NCBI GenBank assembly: GCA_944359735.1
Contig: CALVTA010000017.1
Coordinates: 1-18,073, forward strand
Source: an uncultured Bacilli bacterium
GTDB lineage: Bacteria > Bacillota_I > Bacilli_A > RF39 > UBA660
Length of the DNA stretch: 18,073 bases
Reading direction: 5' to 3'
Within the stretch, counting starts at the first letter, position 1; every line of letters begins with the position of its first letter. Below are positions 1-7,562 of the stretch, piece after piece. The translations under genes were made by a program, and so were the position numbers. The notes under the pieces are model-generated. The model made no database searches. It had not been told where the DNA came from and worked only from the letters and a program-made list of their open reading frames with translations.

Positions 1-24
1 CACATCTAAAGACAAAATAAAAGC

Positions 25-44
25 CTATTTTCAACAAAAAATAG
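25..44. terminator. possible terminator hairpin, leftward
   Basis: A 7-bp perfect inverted repeat, CTATTTT at 25-31 and AAAATAG at 38-44, with a 6-base loop. Read on the minus strand it is followed by a T-rich tract, so it could end a leftward transcript entering from outside the window. On the plus strand the following tract is weaker. No gene can be called in 1-123. Confidence 0.3.
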
Positions 45-123
45 ACATTTTATATTTCACAAACTACAAAACTCGGGAGAAACTATATTAGTAAAACAAA
101 GAAAAGGACAATTAAATTAGAAT

Positions 124-165
124 AAAGCACAATAACTTAATATAAAGAGTATTGTGCTTTTTATA
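124..165 (+). terminator. intrinsic terminator of the upstream (off-window) unit
   Basis: The arms AAAGCACAATA (124-134) and TATTGTGCTTT (150-160) form an 11-bp stem followed by T-rich sequence. It separates whatever lies upstream of the window from the ABC exporter promoter. The A tract on the 5' side makes it potentially bidirectional. Confidence 0.75.
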
Positions 166-168
166 TTG

Positions 169-199
169 TTGATAAGAAAATAGAAAAATATGATATAAT
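169..199 (+). promoter_or_regulatory. promoter of ABC exporter operon
   Basis: A -35-like TTGATA at 169-174 and a perfect TATAAT at 194-199, preceded by TG at 191-192 (extended -10, TGATATAAT). The spacer is 19 bp, slightly long, which the extended -10 would compensate. The same nine-base TGATATAAT occurs upstream of ppaC and uppP. Confidence 0.65.
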
Positions 200-226
200 T
201 AAATAGAAAGATAGGAAGTGATTGAT

Positions 227-1207
227 TTGAATATTATTGAAGTAAAAAATCTTTCAAAGGATTATAAATATAAAGTTAGAAATGAAGAAAAAGGTTTTTT
301 ATATAATTTATTTAATGAACAAGAAAAAGTTGTAAAAGCAGTTAATAATATTTCCTTTAATGTTGAAGAAGGAGAAACAGTTGCATTTATTGGACCAAAT
401 GGTGCTGGTAAATCAACTACCATAAAAATGTTAACAGGTATTTTATATCCAACAAAAGGTGATATTAAAATATGTGGTTTAACTCCGATTAAAGATAGAA
501 ATAAACTTGCTTTTAAGATTGGTACTGTATTTGGACAAAGAAGTCAATTATTACCAAACTTACCATTAACGGAAAGTATGGAAATGTTTGGTGCAATGTA
601 TGATATGGATAAAGTTGCAATAAAGAAAAGAATAAATGAATTATCAGAATTATTTGATTTGAAAGAATTTATTAAGCAACCAGTTAGAAAACTTTCTTTA
701 GGACAAAGAATGAGAGCTGAAATTGCAACATCTTTAATACATAGCCCTAAAATTATATTTTTGGATGAGCCAACTATTGGACTTGATGTTGTTTCTAAAA
801 AAAGTTTAAGGGATTTATTATTAAAGATTAATAAAGAAGAAAAAGTTACAATTTTTTTAACAAGTCATGATACTGAAGATATTCAAAGTATTTGTGATAG
901 ATGTGTAATCATAAATCACGGAAAAATAATTATTGATACTTCGACAAAACACTTAATAAGTGATTATGTTAAAAATAAAAATATAATTATAACTCCAAAT
1001 GTAGAGTTTATAGAATTTCCAGAATTATCAGCTGGTATGACATATATTAAAAAAAGTAAGAATCAAGTAACAGTTGGAGTTGATACTGAAAAAATACATA
1101 CTCAAAAAGCCTTACAAGAATTAATTAAAGTTTTTGATATTGATGATGTTAATATAGATAATGAATCACTTGAAAATATTATAAGGAGTATTTATGAAAA
1201 AAATTAA
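227..1207 (+). CDS. ABC-2 type exporter, ATP-binding protein
   Basis: Cytoplasmic ATPase that powers an ABC-2 type exporter made with the two permeases that follow. Numbered from the TTG start: Walker A GPNGAGKST at 56-64, signature LSLGQ at 156-160, Walker B IIFLDEP at 176-182 and the switch His at 214, followed by a C-terminal extension of about 100 residues. The N-terminal insertion before Walker A and the pairing with two ABC-2 permeases fit the COG4586 group (uncharacterised or viologen-exporter-like), but the substrate cannot be read from sequence. The TTG at 227 is preferred because AGGAAGTGAT (213-222), a near-perfect anti-16S match, lies 4 bases before it; the GTG at 218 is inside that site. 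The 3' end overlaps the next gene by 14 bases, indicating translational coupling. Confidence 0.9.
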   Translation: MNIIEVKNLSKDYKYKVRNEEKGFLYNLFNEQEKVVKAVNNISFNVEEGETVAFIGPNGAGKSTTIKMLTGILYPTKGDIKICGLTPIKDRNKLAFKIGTVFGQRSQLLPNLPLTESMEMFGAMYDMDKVAIKKRINELSELFDLKEFIKQPVRKLSLGQRMRAEIATSLIHSPKIIFLDEPTIGLDVVSKKSLRDLLLKINKEEKVTIFLTSHDTEDIQSICDRCVIINHGKIIIDTSTKHLISDYVKNKNIIITPNVEFIEFPELSAGMTYIKKSKNQVTVGVDTEKIHTQKALQELIKVFDIDDVNIDNESLENIIRSIYEKN

Positions 1208-1991
1208 GTTTGCTTTTACTGTCATAAAAATATTCATGAAAAATCAAATGCAAGATAGAACAAACTTAATATTAGATGTTTTCAATATGGTATCAAGGTG
1301 CTTGATTGTATTCTTATTATATGCTTATATATTTAAGTTGCAAGGTGGAAGTATTAATGGAGTAGATTACAAAACAACAATGTGGAGTATGTTTATTTAT
1401 TTTTGCATTATGATTTTAAATATTAGAAGATTAGATAATGTTATAATGACAGAAGTTAAAAGTGGGAATGTTGAAATGTTTATGAATAAACCTACTAATT
1501 ATTTAACAATTAGTTTTATGAAAGTAATTGGTCAAGGTATATTTTCATTCTTATTCATAAGTATCTTAGGATCTATAATTATGGCGTTATCTGTAGGTAT
1601 TCCTAACTTAAATTTATCAGTTTTTATACCTACATTTATAATTACATTATTTTTAGGTCAAATATTAGGTTTATTAATATATGGAATAATAGGACTTATG
1701 GCATTTTTTATACAAGATATACGACCAATACATTGGATAGTAGATAAATTTGTAATGATACTTGGTGGAAGTTATTTACCAATATCAATGTTTCCAAATT
1801 TTATGAAAATAATTGCTTATGTAAGTCCATTTGGTGCAATTAATTTTGCTTCAAGTACCGTGTATGATTCTTGGAATAATGAGTTTATTATGAGAATTGC
1901 ATTACAATTGTTATGGATAGGTATTTTTGGTATATTAATGCACTATGTATATAAAAAATCAAAAGAAAAGGCAATGATAAATGGAGGTTAA
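1194..1991 (+). CDS. ABC-2 type exporter permease 1
   Basis: Membrane subunit of the exporter, 265 residues with about six hydrophobic segments and no ATPase motifs. It contains the charged stretch KSGNVEMFMNKPTNYL near residues 88-103, matching the SGxxxxxLxxPxN pattern seen in this permease class (COG4587/COG3694-like). It starts inside the ATPase gene with AAGGAG at 1183-1188 and is followed after 2 bases by a second permease, so the likely complex is a heterodimeric permease with two ATPase copies. The substrate is unknown; lipid, peptide and xenobiotic export are all possible. Confidence 0.85.
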   Translation: MKKIKFAFTVIKIFMKNQMQDRTNLILDVFNMVSRCLIVFLLYAYIFKLQGGSINGVDYKTTMWSMFIYFCIMILNIRRLDNVIMTEVKSGNVEMFMNKPTNYLTISFMKVIGQGIFSFLFISILGSIIMALSVGIPNLNLSVFIPTFIITLFLGQILGLLIYGIIGLMAFFIQDIRPIHWIVDKFVMILGGSYLPISMFPNFMKIIAYVSPFGAINFASSTVYDSWNNEFIMRIALQLLWIGIFGILMHYVYKKSKEKAMINGG

Positions 1992-1993
1992 TT

Positions 1994-2785
1994 ATGGGAA
2001 GTGTTAAATTAGCTTTATTGAATATAAAGAAAAACTTTAGAAATGAAAAAGAATTGAAAAGTTCTTTCATTATTTCAGTTATAGGTATGGCAATAAATAA
2101 TATAGCATTCCTAATATTATGGTATTATTTTGGTAAAACAATAGGAGAATTAAATGGATGGAAACCAATGGACATTTTTGGTTTATATGGTTTTGGGACT
2201 ACTTCTTATGGTATTGTTGCATCATTGTTCTCTGGAATGTTTGATATTCCAAATTATATAAGTAGCGGTAATTTTGACAAATATTTATTAACCCCAAAGA
2301 ATATACTTTTAAAAGTATCAACATCTAAAATATCAACAAGTGCTTTTGGCGATTTATTATTCGGGGTTGTTTGCTTTATTATATTTGCTTTTTGGAGTAA
2401 ATTAACATTAATTCAAATATTATTATCAATTTTATTAATAATAATTGCTTCTATAATTTTTTATTCATTTTCATTAATATGTATGAGTATATCATTTTAT
2501 TTAATGGATGGTCATAATGTTTCACAAGGTTTATATGGAATGTTTTTAAGTAACTCTTTATATCATGGTGGAGCATTTACAGGATTATTAAGGGTAATAT
2601 TTACATTTGTAATGCCATCTTTATTGTTAGGAGCAATACCAGTTGAGATAGTAAAGAATTTATCAATTTCTAATCTGATTATGATAATATTATTAACTAT
2701 ATTTTGGTTTATATTATCAATTATGTTCTTTTATAAATCATTGAAGAAATATGAAAGTAACAATTTGTTTGGATTTGGAAGTTAA
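1994..2785 (+). CDS. ABC-2 type exporter permease 2
   Basis: Second membrane subunit, 263 residues and about six hydrophobic segments. It carries SSGNFDKYLLTPKN, the same motif position as in permease 1 and typical of COG3694-like ABC-2 permeases, suggesting the two permeases arose by duplication and then diverged. The ribosome binding site GGAGG lies at 1983-1987, within the last codons of permease 1. It is the last gene of the operon; a strong terminator begins 3 bases after its stop. Confidence 0.85.
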   Translation: MGSVKLALLNIKKNFRNEKELKSSFIISVIGMAINNIAFLILWYYFGKTIGELNGWKPMDIFGLYGFGTTSYGIVASLFSGMFDIPNYISSGNFDKYLLTPKNILLKVSTSKISTSAFGDLLFGVVCFIIFAFWSKLTLIQILLSILLIIIASIIFYSFSLICMSISFYLMDGHNVSQGLYGMFLSNSLYHGGAFTGLLRVIFTFVMPSLLLGAIPVEIVKNLSISNLIMIILLTIFWFILSIMFFYKSLKKYESNNLFGFGS

Positions 2786-2846
2786 ACAAAGTAGCATGGA
2801 AGTTATTGCTACTTTTTCTATTCTTTGGTAAAATATTATTAGAAAT
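2786..2846 (+). repeat. terminator cassette repeat, copy A
   Basis: The hairpin plus about 30 bases downstream (ending in TTTGGTAAAAT and flanking A/T) aligns base by base with 3229-3291 with roughly three quarters identity by eye. The similarity extends beyond the stem, so it is more than two independent terminators. Confidence 0.5.
2788..2818 (+). terminator. terminator of ABC exporter operon
   Basis: AAAGTAGCA (2788-2796) pairs with TGCTACTTT (2807-2815), followed by T residues. A near-copy of this hairpin and its downstream flank is found at 3231-3291. Confidence 0.85.
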
Positions 2847-2953
2847 TGATATAAAACTATAAATATTTCTAATTTGTGAGCAAAAGTTTGAAATAACTTA
2901 ACCACTCGCACCAGATTGATTGTTACTCGAACTCTTCGAGAGTAATAAATGTT
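2819..2953. other. non-coding stretch with a perfect hairpin
   Basis: No gene is visible. The stretch contains a perfect 6-bp hairpin, CTCGAA (2926-2931), loop CTC, TTCGAG (2935-2940), whose outer flanks TTA and AGTAA are also partly complementary. It is followed within 15 bases by a terminator at 2954. This looks like the 3' end of a transcript whose gene is gone, or a small structured RNA; I do not recognise a family. Confidence 0.35.
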
Positions 2954-2979
2954 AACTAGAAGTACTATCTAGTTTTTTT
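2954..2979 (+). terminator. intrinsic terminator in decayed region
   Basis: AACTAGA (2954-2960) pairs with TCTAGTT (2968-2974), followed by an uninterrupted T run (7 T in all). No intact gene precedes it after the exporter terminator at 2788-2818, so it probably belonged to a lost gene or to a short non-coding transcript. Confidence 0.7.
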
Positions 2980-2990
2980 GTTGCTTAAGA

Positions 2991-3208
2991 ATGAAAGATA
3001 AAACAAGGAAGTAGTGTCAATATTAAAGGTTCAACTTCATGAACAAACAGATGGAATTACATCTGGTCCTACAAGTTCAATACTATTAGAATCAAATAAC
3101 TATAATAGCAGTATGCGTAAGTGTAAATAATATAATGTAGATAATACAGAATTAAAAGTTGAAAATAGTATTTTAAAAAATTTAGTTAAAAATTTAAAAA
3201 AGAAATAG
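2991..3208 (+). pseudogene. degenerate small gene, unknown function
   Basis: A reading frame from about 3005 to 3208 is open except for one in-frame TAA at 3128-3130. The conceptual protein has a middle part EQTDGITSGPTSSILLESNN and a Lys-rich C-terminus, LKNLVKNLKKK, that looks like the end of a coiled coil. The ATG at 2991 would join this frame if one A were added to the AAAA run at 3000-3003. The ribosome binding site is poor. I do not recognise the family. A terminator hairpin (3231-3263) follows at the distance expected for a real gene, which is the main reason to call this a remnant rather than chance. Confidence 0.4.
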
Positions 3209-3228
3209 TTAAAAATTGAAAAAGTTCA

Positions 3229-3291
3229 ATAAAGTAGCACGAAATATATTGCTACTTCTTTTATTATTTGATAAAATTTTTTTAATGAAAT
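3229..3291 (+). repeat. terminator cassette repeat, copy B
   Basis: Second copy of the block at 2786-2846, with the same AAAGTAGCA stem, a TATTGCTACTT right arm and a downstream TTTGATAAAAT. The two copies bracket the degenerate gene at 2991-3208, so recombination between them could delete the intervening 440 bases. Confidence 0.5.
3231..3263 (+). terminator. intrinsic terminator after degenerate gene
   Basis: AAAGTAGCA (3231-3239) pairs with TGCTACTT (3250-3257), followed by CTTTTATT. It is nearly the same hairpin as at 2788-2818. Confidence 0.7.
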
Positions 3292-3422
3292 AATACATCT
3301 TAGAAGTATAAAAGTAACAGGTCGATATATATTTATGACTAGGATGTCAAAAATTAAAGGAATGGTATTTAGATAAAATAATAAGTAAAAAAGAACTGAA
3401 AATATTGAAAGAGGAGAAATTT

Positions 3423-3846
3423 ATGAAGGAATGAGTTTGTATATTGTTTATGGCTCATATTGGGGGGATGAAGAGTCAGTATGGAAAAGACATGTTGGAG
3501 AAATAAATGAATATGGGGTTCTTCTATAATTTGTGATACTACTTCTAAAGAGTTAAAGGATAAATATACAATTGATTTTAAAGCAGAATCATGTTATTCA
3601 GATGGAACTACATGTACCTCTTATGATATTAATACTTTTCTTCCGGAAGATTGCTATGGAGCAAGTATGGGAAGTTTACAAAACTATATGGATACTACTC
3701 TTAATATAAGTAATATTAGTGAGGACGAAATAAAATTTATTGCAACATCTACTTATTGTGATTCAAATTTTTGTCAAAATGGGAAAACTATTTATAATAC
3801 CATAAAAAAGATTTTATCATTAAAAGAGTTGATGATAATTGGTTAA
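3423..3846 (+). pseudogene. frameshifted Cys-containing protein gene, unknown function
   Basis: A good ribosome binding site, GAGGAG (3411-3416), precedes ATG 3423, but that frame stops after three codons. A second frame (ATG 3431) runs through SLYIVYGSYWGDEES to a stop just after a GGGG run at 3515-3518. A third frame continues from there to TAA 3844-3846 through CDTTSKELKDKYTIDFKAES, a Cys-containing middle part and FCQNGKTIYNTIKKIL. Adding one base in the AA at 3426-3427 and one G at 3515-3518 gives a single protein of about 141 residues. It has five Cys in its second half and no obvious signal peptide or membrane segment. I do not recognise it. It may be a recent pseudogene or an intact gene with two homopolymer sequencing errors. 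No clear feature is seen between 3264 and 3410. Confidence 0.5.
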
Positions 3847-3895
3847 TATCATATTTTATTTGCCTAATTAAAAATATAAATAGGAGTATGATTTT

Positions 3896-4753
3896 ATGCA
3901 AAGATTTAAAGCAACTAAAATAGCTGGTTTTTTAGGAATATTTTTTAACTTATTTTTATTTATCATTAAATTCATTGTCTCAATAATGACATCTAGTCAA
4001 GCAATGTTAGCCGATGCTATTAATAGTCTAGGTGATATATTTTCATCTTTAATGACTTTAATAGGTAATAAAATAGCTAGTAAACCAAGTGATGATGATC
4101 ATAATCTAGGACATGGTAAAGCAGAATATATTTATTCTCTTTTAATCAGTATTGTTATCATTGCAGTATCTTTAACTCTCTTTAAAGATTCTCTAGAATC
4201 TATCTTTATAAAAACTAATTATACATTTTCTTACTTTTTAATAATAGTATGCTTAATTACAATATTAATTAAAGTGTCTTTATTTTTCTATACAAATAAG
4301 CTATCTAAAAGTTTAAATAGTCTTCTATTAAAAGCAAACTCTAAAGATCATCTATATGATGCCATTATCACTACCATCAATTTGTTATCAATAATATTAA
4401 CTAGTTTGGGCATTTATTTTGTAGATGGTATTGTTGGAGTTTTAATATCAATTTGGATTTTAATCAGTGGTTTAAAAATATTTAAAGAAAGCTATGACGT
4501 TTTAATGGATAAAGCCATTGACAACGCTACTAAAGAAAGAGTATTAAATGTAGTAAAGAAGTATAAAGAAGTTAAAAAAATAAATCATTTTAATGCTACA
4601 CCTGTAGGTTACAAGTATCAAATATCATTTACTATTTTTGTAGATGGCAATATGTCAACTTATGATTCCCATGAGATTGCTAATAGAATAGAAAGGGAGC
4701 TTGAGAACTTTCCTGAGATATACTTAACAGTTATTCACGTTAATCCAATCTAG
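3896..4753 (+). CDS. cation diffusion facilitator, probable Mn(II) exporter
   Basis: CDF-family metal/proton antiporter of 285 residues, in the usual size range. It has about six membrane segments (to residue ~195) and a C-terminal cytoplasmic domain of about 85 residues, the dimerising metal-sensing part. The family hallmark AMLADAINSLGDIFSSL is at 36-52. Metal ligands read as N43xxxD47 in TM2 and D151xxxD155 in TM5. DxxxD in TM5, instead of the HxxxD of Zn/Cd members, is the pattern associated with Mn-type CDFs, so Mn export is the best guess and Fe or Zn the alternative. AGGAG at 3882-3886 sets the start. It stands alone after the decayed region, with the Mn-dependent pyrophosphatase gene next downstream under its own promoter. 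Confidence 0.88.
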   Translation: MQRFKATKIAGFLGIFFNLFLFIIKFIVSIMTSSQAMLADAINSLGDIFSSLMTLIGNKIASKPSDDDHNLGHGKAEYIYSLLISIVIIAVSLTLFKDSLESIFIKTNYTFSYFLIIVCLITILIKVSLFFYTNKLSKSLNSLLLKANSKDHLYDAIITTINLLSIILTSLGIYFVDGIVGVLISIWILISGLKIFKESYDVLMDKAIDNATKERVLNVVKKYKEVKKINHFNATPVGYKYQISFTIFVDGNMSTYDSHEIANRIERELENFPEIYLTVIHVNPI

Positions 4754-4828
4754 AAAGGGAATAGAATAAAGTTGACTACCTCTAATAAAAGAGTTTTAGC
4801 TGAAAGTTAATATGGCTTATGAAGGGTT

Positions 4829-4882
4829 AAAAGAGAAAGTTATAAATATCAAGATAAATATTATTATCAAACTCTTTTTTTT
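4829..4882 (+). terminator. possible terminator after CDF gene
   Basis: AAAAGAG (4829-4835) can pair with CTCTTTT (4872-4878), with an inner GATAA/TTATC hairpin (4853-4868), and is followed by a run of eight T. The long, partly unpaired interior makes it a moderate candidate. The rest of 4754-4900 shows no gene. Confidence 0.4.
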
Positions 4883-4903
4883 GTTTTAAATCCTAAAAAA
4901 ATA

Positions 4904-4912
4904 TGATATAAT
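4904..4912 (+). promoter_or_regulatory. extended -10 promoter of ppaC
   Basis: TGATATAAT, an extended -10 with perfect TATAAT at 4907-4912, 24 bases upstream of the ppaC start. The -35 region is poor (TTGTTT at 4881-4886 would give a 20-bp spacer), so recognition would rest on the extended -10. Confidence 0.55.
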
Positions 4913-4936
4913 CTACAAGTAGAAAGAAGGAGTTAT

Positions 4937-6559
4937 ATGGAAAAAATATATATATTTGGACATCGAAAACCTGATACTGATTCGGTGAGTGCAGCGATAA
5001 GTTATGCTAATCTAAAAAAAGAGCTAGGTTTTAATGTAGAACCACGTATTCTTAGCTCTATTAATAAAGAAACTAAATATGCTCTTAATTATTTTAAAGT
5101 AAAAGAACCTAAATATTTAAATGATGTTAAATTGCAACTTAAAGATGTTAACTATCATAAAGGTTATTTTTTAAATGAAAAGAAGTCTATTTATGATAGT
5201 TATTTATATATGTTAAATGAAGGGTTGACAGGAGTTCCTATTGTTGATGATAAAAATAAATTTAAAGGCATTGTTACTATTAAAGACCTAGCTCATGCCT
5301 TTATTGATACAAAAGTAGAAGCTTTGGAGACAAGTTATGATAACTTACTTAAAGTATTAAAAGCAGAAGAAATTAATAAAAAGGATGATGAAATAATAGG
5401 TAATATTCTAGCTGCATCATATCGCAGTACTACTTTCATTAATACTGTTAAATTAACAAGTGATGATATTTTAATAGTTGGAGATAGACATAGTGTTATA
5501 GAGTATGCGGTTAATGCCAAAGTTAAAATGATTATTTTATCAGGCTATAGTGAGATAAAAGATGAACACATTAATATTGCTAAAGAAAATGGTGTTAATA
5601 TTATTAGAAGCAGCTACGATACTTATCATATTGCTAAATTAATTAGCTTATCTAATTATATTAGAACTATGAAAAGAACTACTAAAGATGCTGTCTATTT
5701 TGATGAAAATAGTTATGTTGATGATATATTAGATGTTAATAAGAAATTAAGACACACAAACTATCCTGTAATTAATTCTAAAAGTGGTAAATGTTTAGGA
5801 TTATTAAGAATTACAGATTTAGATTCTAAAAATCCTAAAAAAGTTATATTAGTTGATCATAACGAAGAAAAACAGAGCGTGGAGGGACTAGATGAAGCTG
5901 AAATAATTGAGATAGTTGATCATCATAATCTTAGTAGTTTATCAACTTCAAGTCCGATTAATTTCAGAAATATGGCAGTAGGCTCTAGTTGCACTATTGT
6001 TTATTCATTATATAAAGAAAAAAATATTACTATTCCTAAAGAAATAGCGGGGCTTATGTTATCAGGGATAATATCAGATACTTTAATATTAAGATCACCT
6101 ACAACAACAGATTTAGATAGAGAAGCAGTTAAAGAGCTATCAACAATAGCCGGTGTTAATTATGAAGAGTATGGGTTGAATTTAATCAAAGCTGGTACGT
6201 CTTTAGAAGGAATGAGTCATGAAGATGTTATATATAATGATTTTAAACTATATACAGTAGATGATAAGACTTTAGGTATTGGTCAATTCTTTACAACTAA
6301 TTTTGATGAAATAAAAAAAGAGATGAACGAATATCTTGATACATTAGATAGAGAAGCAGAAGACAATAATTATTCTTTAATAGCTTTATACATAACAGAT
6401 ATTATTAAAAATGGCTCTTATGTTTTATATAATAGAAAAGCAGCTGATATAATGAGAATGGCCTATGATGAAGATATTGAAGAAGGAAGTTATATCCAAG
6501 ATTGTGTTTCTCGTAAGAAAAATGTTGTTCCTCTTATTATGTCTAGTTTTGAAAAATAG
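4937..6559 (+). CDS. ppaC: Mn-dependent family II inorganic pyrophosphatase with CBS and DRTGG domains
   Basis: Cytosolic enzyme that hydrolyses pyrophosphate to two phosphates, pulling biosynthetic reactions forward. The DHH catalytic domain is split: metal ligands H9, D13 and D15 at the N-terminus, then D307 (VDHNE), D328-H329-H330 and D381 after the insert. The C-terminal DHHA2 domain carries SRKK at 525-528, which binds substrate. Between the two DHH halves lie a CBS motif (about 75-125), a DRTGG-like domain (about 140-240) and a second CBS motif (about 245-297), explaining the 540-residue length against about 310 for simple family II enzymes. CBS-PPases of this layout are controlled by adenine nucleotides and, when DRTGG is present, by diadenosine polyphosphates. 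AAGGAG at 4927-4932 sets the start. It appears monocistronic, with its own promoter and terminator. Confidence 0.96.
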   Translation: MEKIYIFGHRKPDTDSVSAAISYANLKKELGFNVEPRILSSINKETKYALNYFKVKEPKYLNDVKLQLKDVNYHKGYFLNEKKSIYDSYLYMLNEGLTGVPIVDDKNKFKGIVTIKDLAHAFIDTKVEALETSYDNLLKVLKAEEINKKDDEIIGNILAASYRSTTFINTVKLTSDDILIVGDRHSVIEYAVNAKVKMIILSGYSEIKDEHINIAKENGVNIIRSSYDTYHIAKLISLSNYIRTMKRTTKDAVYFDENSYVDDILDVNKKLRHTNYPVINSKSGKCLGLLRITDLDSKNPKKVILVDHNEEKQSVEGLDEAEIIEIVDHHNLSSLSTSSPINFRNMAVGSSCTIVYSLYKEKNITIPKEIAGLMLSGIISDTLILRSPTTTDLDREAVKELSTIAGVNYEEYGLNLIKAGTSLEGMSHEDVIYNDFKLYTVDDKTLGIGQFFTTNFDEIKKEMNEYLDTLDREAEDNNYSLIALYITDIIKNGSYVLYNRKAADIMRMAYDEDIEEGSYIQDCVSRKKNVVPLIMSSFEK

Positions 6560-6591
6560 TATAGTCTTAGACTATATTATTTTCTTTTTAA
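6560..6591 (+). terminator. terminator of ppaC
   Basis: A perfect 7-bp stem TATAGTC (6560-6566), loop TTA, GACTATA (6570-6576), directly after the stop codon and followed by an imperfect T tract TTATTTTCTTTTT. Confidence 0.7.
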
Positions 6592-6701
6592 TAAACTATA
6601 ATATATAAAATATAAAAATTATTAACTTATTTTAAAATATAAAGAATAGTGTTCATATTTGTCTAATAGGCTCTATAGTCCTTTTATTTCTTCTTTTTTA
6701 A

Positions 6702-6710
6702 TGATATAAT
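6702..6710 (+). promoter_or_regulatory. extended -10 promoter of the envelope operon
   Basis: TGATATAAT with TATAAT at 6705-6710, 23 bases before the uppP start. No good -35 is seen (TTTTAT around 6682). The same nonamer serves the exporter operon and ppaC. Nothing else is evident in 6592-6700. Confidence 0.55.
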
Positions 6711-6733
6711 TATTAGAAGAAAAGAGGTTAATT

Positions 6734-7549
6734 ATGACAGATATTATCAATACTATTATCTTAGGAATCATTCAAGGAATTGCGGAGTTTTTACCAATTT
6801 CAAGTAGTGCTCATTTAATTATATTTAGAGATCTTTTTGGGATAGGGGCTGAGTTTTCTACAAAAGTAGCTTTATGTTTTGACTTAGCTCTTCATTTAGG
6901 TACATTACTTGCTATAGCAGTTTTTTTCTTCAAAGACTTTTTAAATATGATTATAAAAGGAATTACTAAAGGAGTAAAGGATAAAGAAGGAAAACTCTTT
7001 TGGCAAATAGTAGTTGCTACAATTCCTGCTGCTATTGTTGGCGTTTTATTTGAAGAAACAATAGAAAATGCTATTAGGACTAATTATTTATTAATTGCTA
7101 CTGCTCTAATAGTAATGGGAATTATCATATATTTAGTTGACAAAAAATCTAAAGAAGAAAAAAATACTAAGGAAATATCATTTAAAGATGCTATTATTAT
7201 TGGATGTTCACAAGTCTTTGCTTTAATACCAGGATTTTCTCGTAGTGGAACAACCATAGCTAGTGCTAGAGCTTTAAAAGTCGATCGAGAGAGTGCTGCT
7301 AAGTTTTCTTTCTATCTATCAGCTCCTGTTGTTCTTGGAGCATGTATTCTCCAATTGCTTGATGATGGAGCTATTGCTTTAATTAATGATAACGCACTTA
7401 TCTTTATAATTGGTATTTTAGTAGCATTTATTACAGGTTTAATTTGTATTAAATTTTTATTACAATATCTTAAGAAACATGATTTTAAACTTTTTATGAT
7501 TTACCGCATCTTATTAGCTTTAGTTGTCATTATAACGGTTTTACTTTAG
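6734..7549 (+). CDS. uppP: undecaprenyl-diphosphatase (BacA family)
   Basis: Integral membrane phosphatase that converts undecaprenyl diphosphate, released during wall synthesis, to the monophosphate used to carry new precursors; it also gives basal bacitracin tolerance. The 271-residue length is normal. Both family motifs are present: QGIAEFLPISSSAHL at 14-28 with the catalytic-site Glu18, and PGFSRSGTT at 166-174 with Arg170. About eight membrane segments follow the known fold. AGAGG just upstream supports the ATG. First gene of a tightly spaced run that reaches divIB, placing lipid-carrier recycling with lipid II synthesis. Confidence 0.96.
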   Translation: MTDIINTIILGIIQGIAEFLPISSSAHLIIFRDLFGIGAEFSTKVALCFDLALHLGTLLAIAVFFFKDFLNMIIKGITKGVKDKEGKLFWQIVVATIPAAIVGVLFEETIENAIRTNYLLIATALIVMGIIIYLVDKKSKEEKNTKEISFKDAIIIGCSQVFALIPGFSRSGTTIASARALKVDRESAAKFSFYLSAPVVLGACILQLLDDGAIALINDNALIFIIGILVAFITGLICIKFLLQYLKKHDFKLFMIYRILLALVVIITVLL

Positions 7550-7562
7550 GGGGTGATTAAAG

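Noticed and set aside
1888..2070. Minus-strand open frames here and at 5335-5520, 7940-8263, 10315-10497 and 14453-14650
   Set aside because: All lie opposite well-supported plus-strand genes, lack good ribosome binding sites and show no recognisable motif.
2881..2913. A tRNA 3' end-like stretch: a possible T-arm AAGT/ACTT followed by CACTCGCACCA
   Set aside because: The spacing between the T-arm and the acceptor strand is wrong, the loop is not TTC-type, and no matching 5' acceptor strand (GCGAGTG) or anticodon arm lies upstream.
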